Assembly: GCA_014841595.1 (NCBI GenBank)
Contig: JACYUE010000001.1
Coordinates: 1,600,996-1,664,995 of the forward strand
Length of the DNA: 64,000 bases
Direction: 5' to 3'
From: Oxalobacteraceae sp. CFBP 8761
GTDB taxonomy: Bacteria; Pseudomonadota; Gammaproteobacteria; Burkholderiales; Burkholderiaceae_D
The translations under genes and the position numbers were made by a program. Positions within the stretch are counted from its first letter, which is position 1, and each line of letters starts with the position of its first letter. A model generated the notes under the pieces. That model searched no databases, had not been told where the DNA came from, and saw only the letters and a program-made list of their open reading frames with translations. This document shows, one piece after another, positions 50,229 to 59,056 of the stretch.

Positions 50229-51827
50229 TCATTCCAGCTGCAGCGCCGCGATCAGGGCGGCGTCGCGCCCGTAAATGTCGGGTGCAAACAAGGCCCGGCC
50301 CTGGCGATCGACCAGAGCCGTTGCATAGAACAGCACGACGGGCACCGGCGCGGCCAGCTTGACGAAGCGGTTCTTGCCCGCGCCCATGGCGGCAGTTACC
50401 TGCGTACCGCTCCACTGCTGCGGATCGGCCAGCACGAATTGCGCGAGCTCGGCCGGTTGTTCGACGCGGATACAGCCATGGCTCAGGTCACGGTGCGTGC
50501 GCTGGAACAGTTCCCTGGCCGACGTCGAATGCAGGTAGATATTCATCGGGTTGGGCAGCGCGAACTTGACGTCGCCCAGCACATTGCGTGAGCCAGGGCG
50601 CTGCCTGACCCTGGCGCCGCCGGCCCGCAGGCGGCTTGCCGCATCGCCGGCGCCAACCTGCAGCACACGCCCGTCCGATCCCACCAGTTCCATGTCATTC
50701 TGCTGCAGATAGGCAGGATTGCGTGCCAGCTTCGGAAGGATTTCATTCTTCTGGATACTGGCAGGTACATTCCAGTATGGCGCGAATTCCAGGTAGCGCA
50801 TTTCTCCGATGAACAGCGGCGTGGGCGTGTGGCCGCGCGCGCCCACGATCACGCGCATTTCCAGCGCGGGCGCCGCAAAGATGTCCCTGGCATCGAAGGC
50901 CCACAAGCGGTAGGTGGGCACGTTGACGACGACGACGCGCCCATGCGCCGGAGGCGGTGGCAGCCAGCGCAGGCGTTCCAGCGTCAGCGCCAGCTGGGCG
51001 ACGCGATGCGCGGGCGGCACCGACAGGGCCGTGACCGTCCCAGTGCCCAGTACGCCGTCTTCATCCAGCCCGTGCCGCGCCTGGAAACGCCGCACGGCGC
51101 CCGCCAGTGCCGGGGTATAGATGCCGTCGCTGCCCATGGGCGCCTGCGCGTCCAGATCACCCAGCAACTGCAGCCGCGCCTGCAGCAGGGCCGCGCCCGC
51201 ATAGGGCTCGCCGGCGTGGATGGCGGCCCGTGCGACTGGCGGCAGCGCGGGCCAGTCCGGTGTCGCACGAGACAGTTCGCGGTACTGTGCCAGCGCTGCC
51301 TTGACCCTGCCAAACAGCGGAATGGCGGGCGCGGCGGCGTCGATGGCCTGTGCCAGCCCTTGCGCGTCGCGCACGGTGGCCAGGCGCTGGCGCGGGTCGA
51401 AGCCGGTGTCGGGCGCAGCGGAAACCCGGCTGGCCCAGGCCGCGCGACCCCCGTGCAGATCGCACAGGTACTGCATCATCGCGCGGTCGAGGTCGCGCAC
51501 GAATGCCGCCGATGTGCCCTCCGGGCCGGCCAGCCGCCGGGTCAGCTCGTCCACCTGATAGCGGCGGATGTCGAGGCCGTGCTCGGGCGCTGCGCGCAGC
51601 AGTTGCAGTGCGAGCGGCGCCAGTCCCTGCGCGCCGGACAGCCAGGATGCATCGGTTGCGGCGATCGGTGCACAAGGATTGACCACGGGCGCCGCGACCT
51701 CAACGCCCGCGACGGCATCACGGGCAAATGCGGCGGAACCCGTGGCAGCCTGAAGCAGCAACAGCAGAAGAAGATGCGCAGCGCCGCCATGTGCTTTGGC
51801 GGGCCAGGTCAGACGGGGAACTACCAT
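50229..51827 (-). CDS. L,D-transpeptidase, YcbB/LdtD-like
   Basis: 532 residues. A signal peptide covers about residues 1-36 (LLLLLLLQAATGSAAFA). A scaffold and a peptidoglycan-binding domain follow (QAPMGSDGIYTPALAGAVRRFQARHGLDEDG, landmark near 240-265). The YkuD catalytic domain carries HSTSARELF and SHGCIRV with the nucleophile Cys452. It forms 3-3 peptidoglycan crosslinks in the periplasm. A consensus FNR box lies 84 bp (centre) before the ATG with a TGTAAT -10 at the correct distance. Confidence 0.92.
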   Translation of the reverse strand: MVVPRLTWPAKAHGGAAHLLLLLLLQAATGSAAFARDAVAGVEVAAPVVNPCAPIAATDASWLSGAQGLAPLALQLLRAAPEHGLDIRRYQVDELTRRLAGPEGTSAAFVRDLDRAMMQYLCDLHGGRAAWASRVSAAPDTGFDPRQRLATVRDAQGLAQAIDAAAPAIPLFGRVKAALAQYRELSRATPDWPALPPVARAAIHAGEPYAGAALLQARLQLLGDLDAQAPMGSDGIYTPALAGAVRRFQARHGLDEDGVLGTGTVTALSVPPAHRVAQLALTLERLRWLPPPPAHGRVVVVNVPTYRLWAFDARDIFAAPALEMRVIVGARGHTPTPLFIGEMRYLEFAPYWNVPASIQKNEILPKLARNPAYLQQNDMELVGSDGRVLQVGAGDAASRLRAGGARVRQRPGSRNVLGDVKFALPNPMNIYLHSTSARELFQRTHRDLSHGCIRVEQPAELAQFVLADPQQWSGTQVTAAMGAGKNRFVKLAAPVPVVLFYATALVDRQGRALFAPDIYGRDAALIAALQLE

Positions 51828-51877
51828 GAGGTGTGGTGCATGCGCTGTGATGGAGGGGTCATGTGACAGGCGTCAAA

Positions 51878-51883
51878 ATTACA
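51878..51883 (-). promoter_or_regulatory. Probable -10 of the L,D-transpeptidase promoter
   Basis: TGTAAT on the minus strand, centred 31 bp from the FNR box centre at 51911.5, as in class II FNR promoters where the box is at -41.5. Confidence 0.55.
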
Positions 51884-51904
51884 CCCTCCAGCGCCTGGCA
51901 GTCG

Positions 51905-51918
51905 TTGATCTGCATCAA
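51905..51918 (-). promoter_or_regulatory. Consensus FNR box upstream of the L,D-transpeptidase
   Basis: TTGATCTGCATCAA, perfect match to TTGAT-N4-ATCAA. It lies between the receptor stop (51974) and the transpeptidase start, so it can serve only the latter. Confidence 0.78.
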
Positions 51919-51973
51919 TCCAACGGATCGCCCGGTGCAACGACCGCGTTACGATGGACGCGGTTTCTCCCGA

Positions 51974-54091
51974 TCAGAAGTAATAACGCAGCGACGCCCC
52001 GGCCGTGGCCTGCGGCACGGTCGTCACCAGCAAGCCACCGGCCGTGCCATACGCGATATCGCTGGCGAACTCGTGCGGCTGCAGCGTGGCGAACAGCGCA
52101 CCCTGGAACTTGCCCAGATCGTAGGTCGCCTTGATGCCGTAGCGCACATAGGTCGGCATGTCACGTTCGTACAGCGGCGTGCCCATGTAATAAGGATTGC
52201 CGGCCGTGACGTACACGTCACCACTGAGCGACAGCCGGCCCGGACCCATCGCGGTGCGGTACTGGACGCCGGCTTTCCACGTGTGCTCCGGCACCGACAG
52301 GCGCGGGCCGGCGCCAGGCGCCGGGTTGTCGAGCTGCGCGCGCAGGATGCGACCGTAGCTCAGGTACGTGTTGAGTGCGCTGCTGAGCTGGTAGTGCAGG
52401 TCGAGTTCGAGACCCCGGCGCGTGGTCTGGCCGGATGCCACGAACACGTCCGGCGCCGTGTTGATGATCTCGTCGTCATTCTGGATAGCGTAGAACGCGC
52501 CGGACACGCTCAGGCCGTCCAGTGGCGCCGCCTTGAACCCGAGGTCGTGCGAGCGCACCCGGCTCGGATCGATGCCGGGATTGCTGCGCCCGCCAAGCGC
52601 GCCCAGCGGACCCAGGCTGCCGCTGGTGCTGATCTGCTCGGCCGCCGGCGAGCGGAAGCCCTGGGCGATGTTCGCGTACAGCTCGACGGCCGGCAGAACG
52701 TTCCAGATCGCGCCGTATTTTGGCGTGACCACCGAGGCGTCGTAGCCGGTCGATGCGGCGGGCAGCTTGCGGTTGACGAGGTCGTAGTCGAAGCGGTCGT
52801 AGCGCGCGCCGCCGTGCAGCTTGAGCGTGGGCAGGATGCGGTACTGGCCCTGGATGAACGCACCGTAGGTCAGCAGGTCGAGTGCCTGGTTGTTGACGTA
52901 GCTGGCGGTCGGTTGCCGGTTGCGGTATTGCTGCCGAAACGCATCGCCCTTGTCCTGGCGTGCTTCAAGGCCGATTGTCAGCACGCTGGCAGTGCCGAAG
53001 GCCCAGGTATTGCCGCCGCGCGCGCCAAAAATGTCGCGCTCATCATAGCCATAGGTGTGCAGCGTGGTGCTGGTCTGGATCGCGCGGCTGCGGGCGAAGT
53101 CCTCCGCATAGGCGGTGGCGAACCAGCCCGCGTCGCCCGATGCCGGACTGCGGTTGACCACGAGCGTCTTGCGGTGCGCATCGCCAAAGCCCGGCAGGTT
53201 GAACATGGTGTCGTGCGGATCGACCAGCCCGGCTTCCATGGCCGGCAGCGACAGGTAGCCGGCGCCGGCATAGTCCGACTTGTAATAGGTGGCGCGCAGG
53301 CTGTAGACACCGTCACCGATAGTGGTCGAGAGCTTCCAGAACAGGTTGTTGCGGTCGAGGCTGGCGCCGTGGCGGAAACCGTCGAGGCTGTAGCGGTCGG
53401 CCACCACCAGTGAGCGGATTTGCCCGAAGTCATTCGACAGCACGAGCGAGCCGCGCCGCCCGCCATAGCTTTCCACGGTCACCGTGGCGCTCGACGGCGT
53501 GGCCGCGCCGCCTTCGCGGGTGCGGATCGCCACTGCGCCAGCGCGGTTCTGGTCGCCGTACAGGGCCGAGACCGGGCCCTTGATGACGTCGAAGGTGTCG
53601 ATCATGTCGCCGGTCATCCATTCGAGGAACGCCGGACCGTGGCCCGCGCCGCCCTGGCTCGATGGAATGTTCTGGGGCACGCCGTCGATATGGATGGCGG
53701 TGTCGGCGCCGTGCGTGCCCTGGGTAGCGAAGCCGCGCATCCGAAAGCCATTGCCAGTGTCGCCCTGGTCGATATTGTTGGCGACCACGCCCGGCACGCG
53801 GCGAAACACGTTCGAGATGTCGCGGCCGATGTCGAGCGTGGCGAGGTCTTCGGCCGTCACGGTGGTCACGCTGCCCGGCAGCGAGGCGGCGCCCAGACCA
53901 GGCGCCAGCCGTTCGTCGTCGCCGCGCTGGCCCCGGACTTCGACGACCTGCGCCGACGGTGCAGCCGCTGGGGCGAGGTCAGGTGTCTCGTCAGCCGCGA
54001 CGGCGGCGCCGCCAAACAGGCAGGTAAGCATGACGGCGTGGGAAATCGCACGCAGGCGGGTAGAACGGGTAGCGGATTGCAAGGTCGACAC
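51974..54091 (-). CDS. TonB-dependent outer-membrane receptor (siderophore type)
   Basis: 705 residues. A signal peptide of ~32 residues ends at GGAAVAAD. A plug domain follows (GSVTTVTAEDLATLDIGRDISNVFRRVPGVV region, FRMRGFATQG, VIKGPVSALYGDQNRAGAV landmarks), then a 22-strand barrel ending in the aromatic residue (LRYYF), as required for outer-membrane insertion. The ligand cannot be named; iron-siderophore transport is likely. A Fur-like palindrome lies ~100 bp upstream. No TonB, ExbB or permease is adjacent. Confidence 0.92.
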   Translation of the reverse strand: MSTLQSATRSTRLRAISHAVMLTCLFGGAAVAADETPDLAPAAAPSAQVVEVRGQRGDDERLAPGLGAASLPGSVTTVTAEDLATLDIGRDISNVFRRVPGVVANNIDQGDTGNGFRMRGFATQGTHGADTAIHIDGVPQNIPSSQGGAGHGPAFLEWMTGDMIDTFDVIKGPVSALYGDQNRAGAVAIRTREGGAATPSSATVTVESYGGRRGSLVLSNDFGQIRSLVVADRYSLDGFRHGASLDRNNLFWKLSTTIGDGVYSLRATYYKSDYAGAGYLSLPAMEAGLVDPHDTMFNLPGFGDAHRKTLVVNRSPASGDAGWFATAYAEDFARSRAIQTSTTLHTYGYDERDIFGARGGNTWAFGTASVLTIGLEARQDKGDAFRQQYRNRQPTASYVNNQALDLLTYGAFIQGQYRILPTLKLHGGARYDRFDYDLVNRKLPAASTGYDASVVTPKYGAIWNVLPAVELYANIAQGFRSPAAEQISTSGSLGPLGALGGRSNPGIDPSRVRSHDLGFKAAPLDGLSVSGAFYAIQNDDEIINTAPDVFVASGQTTRRGLELDLHYQLSSALNTYLSYGRILRAQLDNPAPGAGPRLSVPEHTWKAGVQYRTAMGPGRLSLSGDVYVTAGNPYYMGTPLYERDMPTYVRYGIKATYDLGKFQGALFATLQPHEFASDIAYGTAGGLLVTTVPQATAGASLRYYF

Positions 54092-54391
54092 TCCAGAGTG
54101 GAAGGCAGGTGAGAACAGAATTTGTCAGGTCGGATGGCAGCGGCGTGCAGGTTGCCGGGCTAACGGATCGATCACGACCTTATTGATAATGATATCTCAT
54201 TACTGAGAGGGGGAATGAGGTTTCTTGTCAGAATAAGACCCGACCTCGCAGCCAGCGACTGATCCGACAGCATCATGCTGGTATCAATTTTTTCTATTTC
54301 TACTTGCCGGCTATTGCTCTCTATGATGGTCAGACTGCGCCAGCGGCGCCGCAGCGTGCCGACCACCGATATGAATAATCCAGGAGACCAC
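54092..54391. other. Divergent regulatory region between the receptor and the PrpD-family gene
   Basis: 300 bases, AT-rich in the middle, with a Fur-like palindrome at 54187-54202. No separate gene is supported; a frame open from 54275 simply runs into the PrpD-family gene. Confidence 0.55.
54187..54202. promoter_or_regulatory. Fur-like palindrome upstream of the TonB-dependent receptor
   Basis: TAATGATATCTCATTA: inverted TAATGA/TCATTA around TATC, preceded by GA so that GATAATGATA matches the first ten bases of the Fur consensus. Centre ~104 bp before the receptor ATG and ~197 bp before the divergent gene. Confidence 0.5.
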
Positions 54392-55753
54392 ATGGCTGAT
54401 CACCAGCACCCTAGCCAGCTGCTTGCCAGCTTCGCTGCCAACCTGCACTACGAGCAGATTCCCGATGCCGTGCGCATGCGCACCGAAGACCTGTTCCTCG
54501 ACTGGATCGGTTCCGCGCTGGCCGGCCGCACGTCGCGCGCCGTGCAAACCATCGACCGCTACGCACAGGCGATGGGGCCGGGCGGCGGCCCCTGCGACGT
54601 GCTGATCTCGCGCCGCACGACGACGCCGCTGTTCGCGGCAATGGTCAATGCCGCTGCCTCGCACGTCGCCGAGCAGGACGACGTGCACAACGGCTCGGTA
54701 TTCCATCCGGGCGCGGTCGTGTTTCCGGCGGCGCTGGCCGTTGCCCAGTCGATCGGCGCCAGCGGGCGTGACCTGCTGACGGCGGCCGTGGCCGGCTACG
54801 AGGTCGGCATTCGCGTCGGCGAATTTCTTGGCCGCTCGCACTACCGCATCTTCCACACGACGGGCACCGCCGGGACGCTGGCGGCTGCAGCAGCAGCGGG
54901 GCACCTGCTCAAGCTCACGCCCGACCAGATGCTGCATGCCTTCGGCTCGGCCGGCACGCAGGCGGCGGGCCTATGGGAATTCCTGCGCGACGCTGCCGAC
55001 TCGAAGCAATTGCACACGGCCGCTGCGGCCGCGAACGGCTTGACGTCGGCCTACCTGGCGCAGGACGGCTTTACCGGTGCGCGCCGCATCCTTGAGGGCG
55101 CGCAGGGCATGGCGGCGGGCATGTCGAGCGACGCCGATCCGGCCAGGCTGACCGACCGCCTCGGCGAGCGCTGGGCGCTGGCCGAGACGTCCTTCAAATT
55201 CCACGCGTCGTGCCGGCACACGCATCCGGCCGCCGACGCCTTGCAGCAGGTGATGCGAACCCACGGCCTGCAACCGGAGCAGATCGTGCGCGTCGTCGCG
55301 CACGTGCACCAGGGCGCGATCGACGTGCTGGGCGCGGTCGTCGATCCGCAAACGGTGCACCAGGCCAAATTCTCGATGGGGACGGTGCTGGGGCTGATCG
55401 CGCATTACGATGTAGCCGGCTTGACGCAGTTCGAGGACAGCTTCAATGCGGCGCCGATTGCGGCGTTTCGTGGCAAGGTGGGCATGGAATTCGACGACGA
55501 AGTCGACACCGCGTATCCGGCGCGCTGGATCGGCAAGGTGACGGTCGAGACGACCGATGGCCGGCGCCTCACCGGCCGGGTGGACGAACCGAAGGGCGAC
55601 CCCGGCAACACCCTGTCGCGCCCTGAACTCGAACAGAAAGCGCTGCGGCTGGCGCTGTTCGGCGAGGCGGCGAGCGAGGCCGAGATGCATGCGCTCGCCA
55701 AACGCGTCTGGAACCTGGCGGACGCGCCCAGGGTGGGAAACCTGTTTGCCTGA
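54392..55753 (+). CDS. MmgE/PrpD family protein
   Basis: 453 residues from ATG 54392 (CAGGAG 7 bp upstream). The family includes 2-methylcitrate dehydratase and cis-aconitate decarboxylase; the exact reaction is not deducible. Typical segments: DLFLDWIGSALAGR, NAAASHVAEQDDVHNGSVFHPGAVV, HTTGTAGTLAAAAAAGHLL and FKFHASCRHTHPAADAL. Cytoplasmic. It opens a collinear group with a LysR regulator, a CoA-transferase, a lyase and a Bug protein, which suggests breakdown of a short-chain di- or tricarboxylate. Confidence 0.87.
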   Translation: MADHQHPSQLLASFAANLHYEQIPDAVRMRTEDLFLDWIGSALAGRTSRAVQTIDRYAQAMGPGGGPCDVLISRRTTTPLFAAMVNAAASHVAEQDDVHNGSVFHPGAVVFPAALAVAQSIGASGRDLLTAAVAGYEVGIRVGEFLGRSHYRIFHTTGTAGTLAAAAAAGHLLKLTPDQMLHAFGSAGTQAAGLWEFLRDAADSKQLHTAAAAANGLTSAYLAQDGFTGARRILEGAQGMAAGMSSDADPARLTDRLGERWALAETSFKFHASCRHTHPAADALQQVMRTHGLQPEQIVRVVAHVHQGAIDVLGAVVDPQTVHQAKFSMGTVLGLIAHYDVAGLTQFEDSFNAAPIAAFRGKVGMEFDDEVDTAYPARWIGKVTVETTDGRRLTGRVDEPKGDPGNTLSRPELEQKALRLALFGEAASEAEMHALAKRVWNLADAPRVGNLFA

Positions 55754-55806
55754 GAAGACCTGATACAGTCGTGACACTCTCGTCTCCCGCTGTATCAGCT
55801 TTTCCG

Positions 55807-56742
55807 ATGGCACTGAACAATATCCTCAGAAGGCTGGACCTCACCAGCCTGCAGCTTTTCCTGGCAATCCACGAAGAAGGTTCACTCACCCGTGCAGCCG
55901 AACGCGAAGCCATTGCTGTCTCGGCCGCCAGCAAGCGACTGGCCGACATGGAGGGGGCGCTGGGCGTGGCGCTGACGGTGCGCACGGCGCGCGGCATGAC
56001 CCTGACCCCGGCCGGTGAATCGCTGCTGACGCATGCGCGCCGCATCCTGCTCAGCGTCGACAAGATCGGCCAGGAACTGGCCGAGCACGCCCAGGGCTTG
56101 CGCGGCTACGTGCGCATGGTGGCGAACCTGTCGGCCATCGTGGAATTTCTGCCGGAAGACCTGCGCGCGTTCCTGAACCTGCACGAACAGATCCGGCTCG
56201 ACCTCGAAGAGCGTCCCAGCGGCGACGTCGTCAAGGGCGTCGAAGACGGCTTCGCCGAGATCGGCATCTGCTCGGGCGACACCGATACCCGCGAGCTGCA
56301 CAGCCACCTGTACCGGCGCGACCGCATCGTGCTCGTCATGCGCCACGACCACGCGCTGGCCGGGCGTGGCCGCGTGCCGTTCGCCGACACGCTCGACTTC
56401 GATCACGTGGGCCTGCACGCGGACAGCTCGATCAACAAGCGTACGCACCTGGCCTCACGCGCCTCTGGCCGGCCATTGAAAACCCGTATCCACGTGCCCG
56501 GCTTTGACGCCGTCTGCCGCATGGCGCAGGTGGGCATGGGCCTGGGCGTGATTCCGCACGAAGTGTTTATTGCCATCGGCCAGCCGCTGGGCCTGGTGGC
56601 GGTCGAGATCGACGAGCCGTGGGCCGAGCGCGAACTGCGCATCGTCGTGCGGGAAGAAAAGGGCTTGTCGCCGGTGACGCGGGCGCTGCTCGCGCATCTG
56701 GGATCCGCCGAAGAGCGTTCGCGGTTGACGAAGGCTCGTTGA
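55807..56742 (+). CDS. LysR-family transcriptional regulator
   Basis: 311 residues from ATG 55807; a GTG at 55771 would add 12 residues. The N-terminal helix-turn-helix is clear (LDLTSLQLFLAIHEEGSLTRAAEREAIAVSAASKRLADMEGALG, landmark) and a substrate-binding domain follows. It resembles the subgroup often linked to aromatic or dicarboxylate pathways. It is on the same strand as the genes it probably controls, between PrpD-like and CoA-transferase genes. Confidence 0.9.
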   Translation: MALNNILRRLDLTSLQLFLAIHEEGSLTRAAEREAIAVSAASKRLADMEGALGVALTVRTARGMTLTPAGESLLTHARRILLSVDKIGQELAEHAQGLRGYVRMVANLSAIVEFLPEDLRAFLNLHEQIRLDLEERPSGDVVKGVEDGFAEIGICSGDTDTRELHSHLYRRDRIVLVMRHDHALAGRGRVPFADTLDFDHVGLHADSSINKRTHLASRASGRPLKTRIHVPGFDAVCRMAQVGMGLGVIPHEVFIAIGQPLGLVAVEIDEPWAERELRIVVREEKGLSPVTRALLAHLGSAEERSRLTKAR

Positions 56743-56817
56743 AAAGAAACGGTTGGACGGGCAGGGCCCGTTGTCTCTATGCTGGGTCGACAAGCTACAA
56801 CCATCGACGAGACCAGC

Positions 56818-58029
56818 ATGAACCTCAACAACAGCATTCCCGACGGCGCGTTGCGCGGCGTGCGCGTGATCGAAATGGGCCAACTGATCGCCGGCCCGTT
56901 CGCCGGCAAGACAATGGGCGAATTCGGCGCCGACGTCATCAAGATCGAGGCGCCCGGCAGCGGCGACCCGCTGCGCAACTGGCGCATGATCAAGGAAGGC
57001 ACATCGGTCTGGTGGCAGGTGCAGTCGCGTAACAAGCGCTCGATCGCCCTTGACCTGCGCAGTGCCGAAGGCCAGGACATCGCCCGCAAGCTGATCGCCG
57101 AAGCCGATGTATTGATCGAGAACTTCCGCCCCGGCACCCTGGAAGGCTGGGGCATGGGTTGGGAGGCGCTGTCGGCCATCAATCCCGGCCTTGTCATGCT
57201 GCGCATCTCGGGCTATGGCCAGACCGGGCCGTACCGCGACTTGCCGGGCTTTGGCGCCATCGGCGAAGCGATGGGCGGCCTGCGCCACCTGACGGGCGAA
57301 CCGGACCGCGTGCCGGTGCGCTGCGGCGTGTCCATTGGCGACACGCTGGCCGCGCTGCACGGCACGATCGGCGTGCTCACCGCGCTGTACCACCGCAAGG
57401 TCAATGGCGGCAAGGGCCAGGTGATCGACGTCGCCCTGCACGAGGCCGTGTTCAACGTCATGGAAAGCCTGCTGCCCGAATATAGCGCGTTTGGCGCCGT
57501 GCGCGAGGCCGCCGGCAGCGCGCTGCCCGGGATCGCACCGTCGAACGCCTACCGCTGCAACGACGGCTACGTGCTCATCGCCGGTAACGGCGACAGCATC
57601 TTCAAGCGCCTGATGGCCGTGATCGGGCGCGACGACCTGGCCCACGACCCGGCGCTGGCCGGCAATGCCGGCCGCGTCGTGCGCGTGGCCGAGATCGACG
57701 CCGCCATCAGCGTCTGGACGGCAACGCGCCCGATCACCGAGGTCCTCGACTTGCTGGGCAGTGCCCGCGTCCCGGCCGGCAAGGTCTATACCGCCAAAGA
57801 CATCGCGGAGGATCCCCATTACCGGGCGCGCGACATGATCCTGGCCCAGACCACGCGCGACGGTTATGAGCTCGAGGTGCCGGGCGTTGTCCCCAAATTG
57901 CTTGGCACGCCAGGCAGCGTGCGCACCTCCGCCCCAGGTCTCGGCGACGATACCGATGGCGTGCTGCGCGAACTGGGATTGAGTGAGCCGGACATCGCCG
58001 CCTTGCGCACCAAGGGAGTGATCGCATGA
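56818..58029 (+). CDS. Class III (CaiB/BaiF) CoA-transferase
   Basis: 403 residues from ATG 56818. Moves CoA from an acyl-CoA donor to a carboxylate, activating it. Family motifs: GVRVIEMGQLIAGPFAGK, GADVIKIEAP, NKRSIALDLR, LIENFRPGTLEGWG and the catalytic Asp175 in GVSIGDTLAAL. Stop overlaps the lyase start (ATGA), so substrate activation and cleavage are probably consecutive steps. Confidence 0.92.
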   Translation: MNLNNSIPDGALRGVRVIEMGQLIAGPFAGKTMGEFGADVIKIEAPGSGDPLRNWRMIKEGTSVWWQVQSRNKRSIALDLRSAEGQDIARKLIAEADVLIENFRPGTLEGWGMGWEALSAINPGLVMLRISGYGQTGPYRDLPGFGAIGEAMGGLRHLTGEPDRVPVRCGVSIGDTLAALHGTIGVLTALYHRKVNGGKGQVIDVALHEAVFNVMESLLPEYSAFGAVREAAGSALPGIAPSNAYRCNDGYVLIAGNGDSIFKRLMAVIGRDDLAHDPALAGNAGRVVRVAEIDAAISVWTATRPITEVLDLLGSARVPAGKVYTAKDIAEDPHYRARDMILAQTTRDGYELEVPGVVPKLLGTPGSVRTSAPGLGDDTDGVLRELGLSEPDIAALRTKGVIA

Positions 58030-59003
58030 ACCGGTGGAACGGCGCTGGCCGCCGCATCCACATGCAGGAAGTCGGCACGCGCGATGGCTTGCAGGCCGAG
58101 TCGGTGTTCGTGCCGACCGCCGACAAGATTGCCCTGGTCAACAGCCTGTCGCAGGCCGGCATGGCCAAGATCGAAGTGACCGCGTTTGTTTCTCCCAAAG
58201 CGATCCCGGCGCTGGCCGATGCCCAGCAGGTCATGCTCGGCATCGAGCGCGTGCCGGGCGTGATCTACAGCGCCTTGGTACCGAACGTGCGCGGCGCCGA
58301 ACGCGCAATCGAGAGCCGCACCGACGAACTGAACCTGGTGATGTCGGCCAGCGAAACGCACAACCTGGCCAATCTGCGCATGACGCAGGCGCAATCGTTC
58401 CAGGGCTTGTGCGAGGTGGCGGCGCTGGCGCGACAGGCGGCGCTGGCCGTCAATATCTCGTTGTCGTGCTCGTTCGGCTGCCCGATGGAAGGCGACGTGC
58501 CCGAAGACACGGTGCTGGCCTGGTGTGCGCGCTTCATCGACGAGGCGGGCGCCGGCGGCATCACCCTGTGCGACACGACCGGCATGGCGTACCCAAGCCA
58601 GGTGGCATCGCTGACGGCGCGTTTTCGCGCAGCCTGGCCAGAAACCGAACTGAGCCTGCACTTTCACAATACCCGCGGCATGGGCCTGGCCAATGTGCTG
58701 GCCGGGATCGATGCAGGCGCCGACCGCTTCGACGCGTCGCTTGGCGGGATCGGCGGCTGCCCGTATGCACCCGGCGCCTCAGGCAATGTCTGCACCGAAG
58801 AGGTGGTGCACGCGCTGCAGTTGATGGGTTACGACACGGGCGTCGATCTTGGCCGCTTGCTGGACGCATCGGCACGACTGCCGGCATTGATCGGGCACGA
58901 GACGCCGAGTCAGATCGTCAAGGCAGGCCGGCGGCTCGATCTGCACCGGCCACCCAGGGATTTTGAAGCGATCAGGGAGCGCGCAGAAGCGCGTCCGGCT
59001 TGA
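58026..59003 (+). CDS. Hydroxymethylglutaryl-CoA lyase-family enzyme
   Basis: 325 residues. DRE-TIM aldolase that splits a 3-hydroxy-acyl-CoA by retro-Claisen cleavage. Active-site parts: MQEVGTRDGLQAE (catalytic Arg and metal Asp), LHFHNTRGMG (metal His) and the signature GIGGCPYAPGASGNVCTEEVV with its mobile-loop Cys. It may act on HMG-CoA or a related branched CoA-ester formed by the adjacent transferase. No leucine-degradation genes are nearby, so the classical pathway is not obvious. Confidence 0.9.
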   Translation: MNRWNGAGRRIHMQEVGTRDGLQAESVFVPTADKIALVNSLSQAGMAKIEVTAFVSPKAIPALADAQQVMLGIERVPGVIYSALVPNVRGAERAIESRTDELNLVMSASETHNLANLRMTQAQSFQGLCEVAALARQAALAVNISLSCSFGCPMEGDVPEDTVLAWCARFIDEAGAGGITLCDTTGMAYPSQVASLTARFRAAWPETELSLHFHNTRGMGLANVLAGIDAGADRFDASLGGIGGCPYAPGASGNVCTEEVVHALQLMGYDTGVDLGRLLDASARLPALIGHETPSQIVKAGRRLDLHRPPRDFEAIRERAEARPA

Positions 59004-59056
59004 AACCATGCCATCGCCTGCACAAACAAAACTATTTTAATAATTCAGGAGACACC

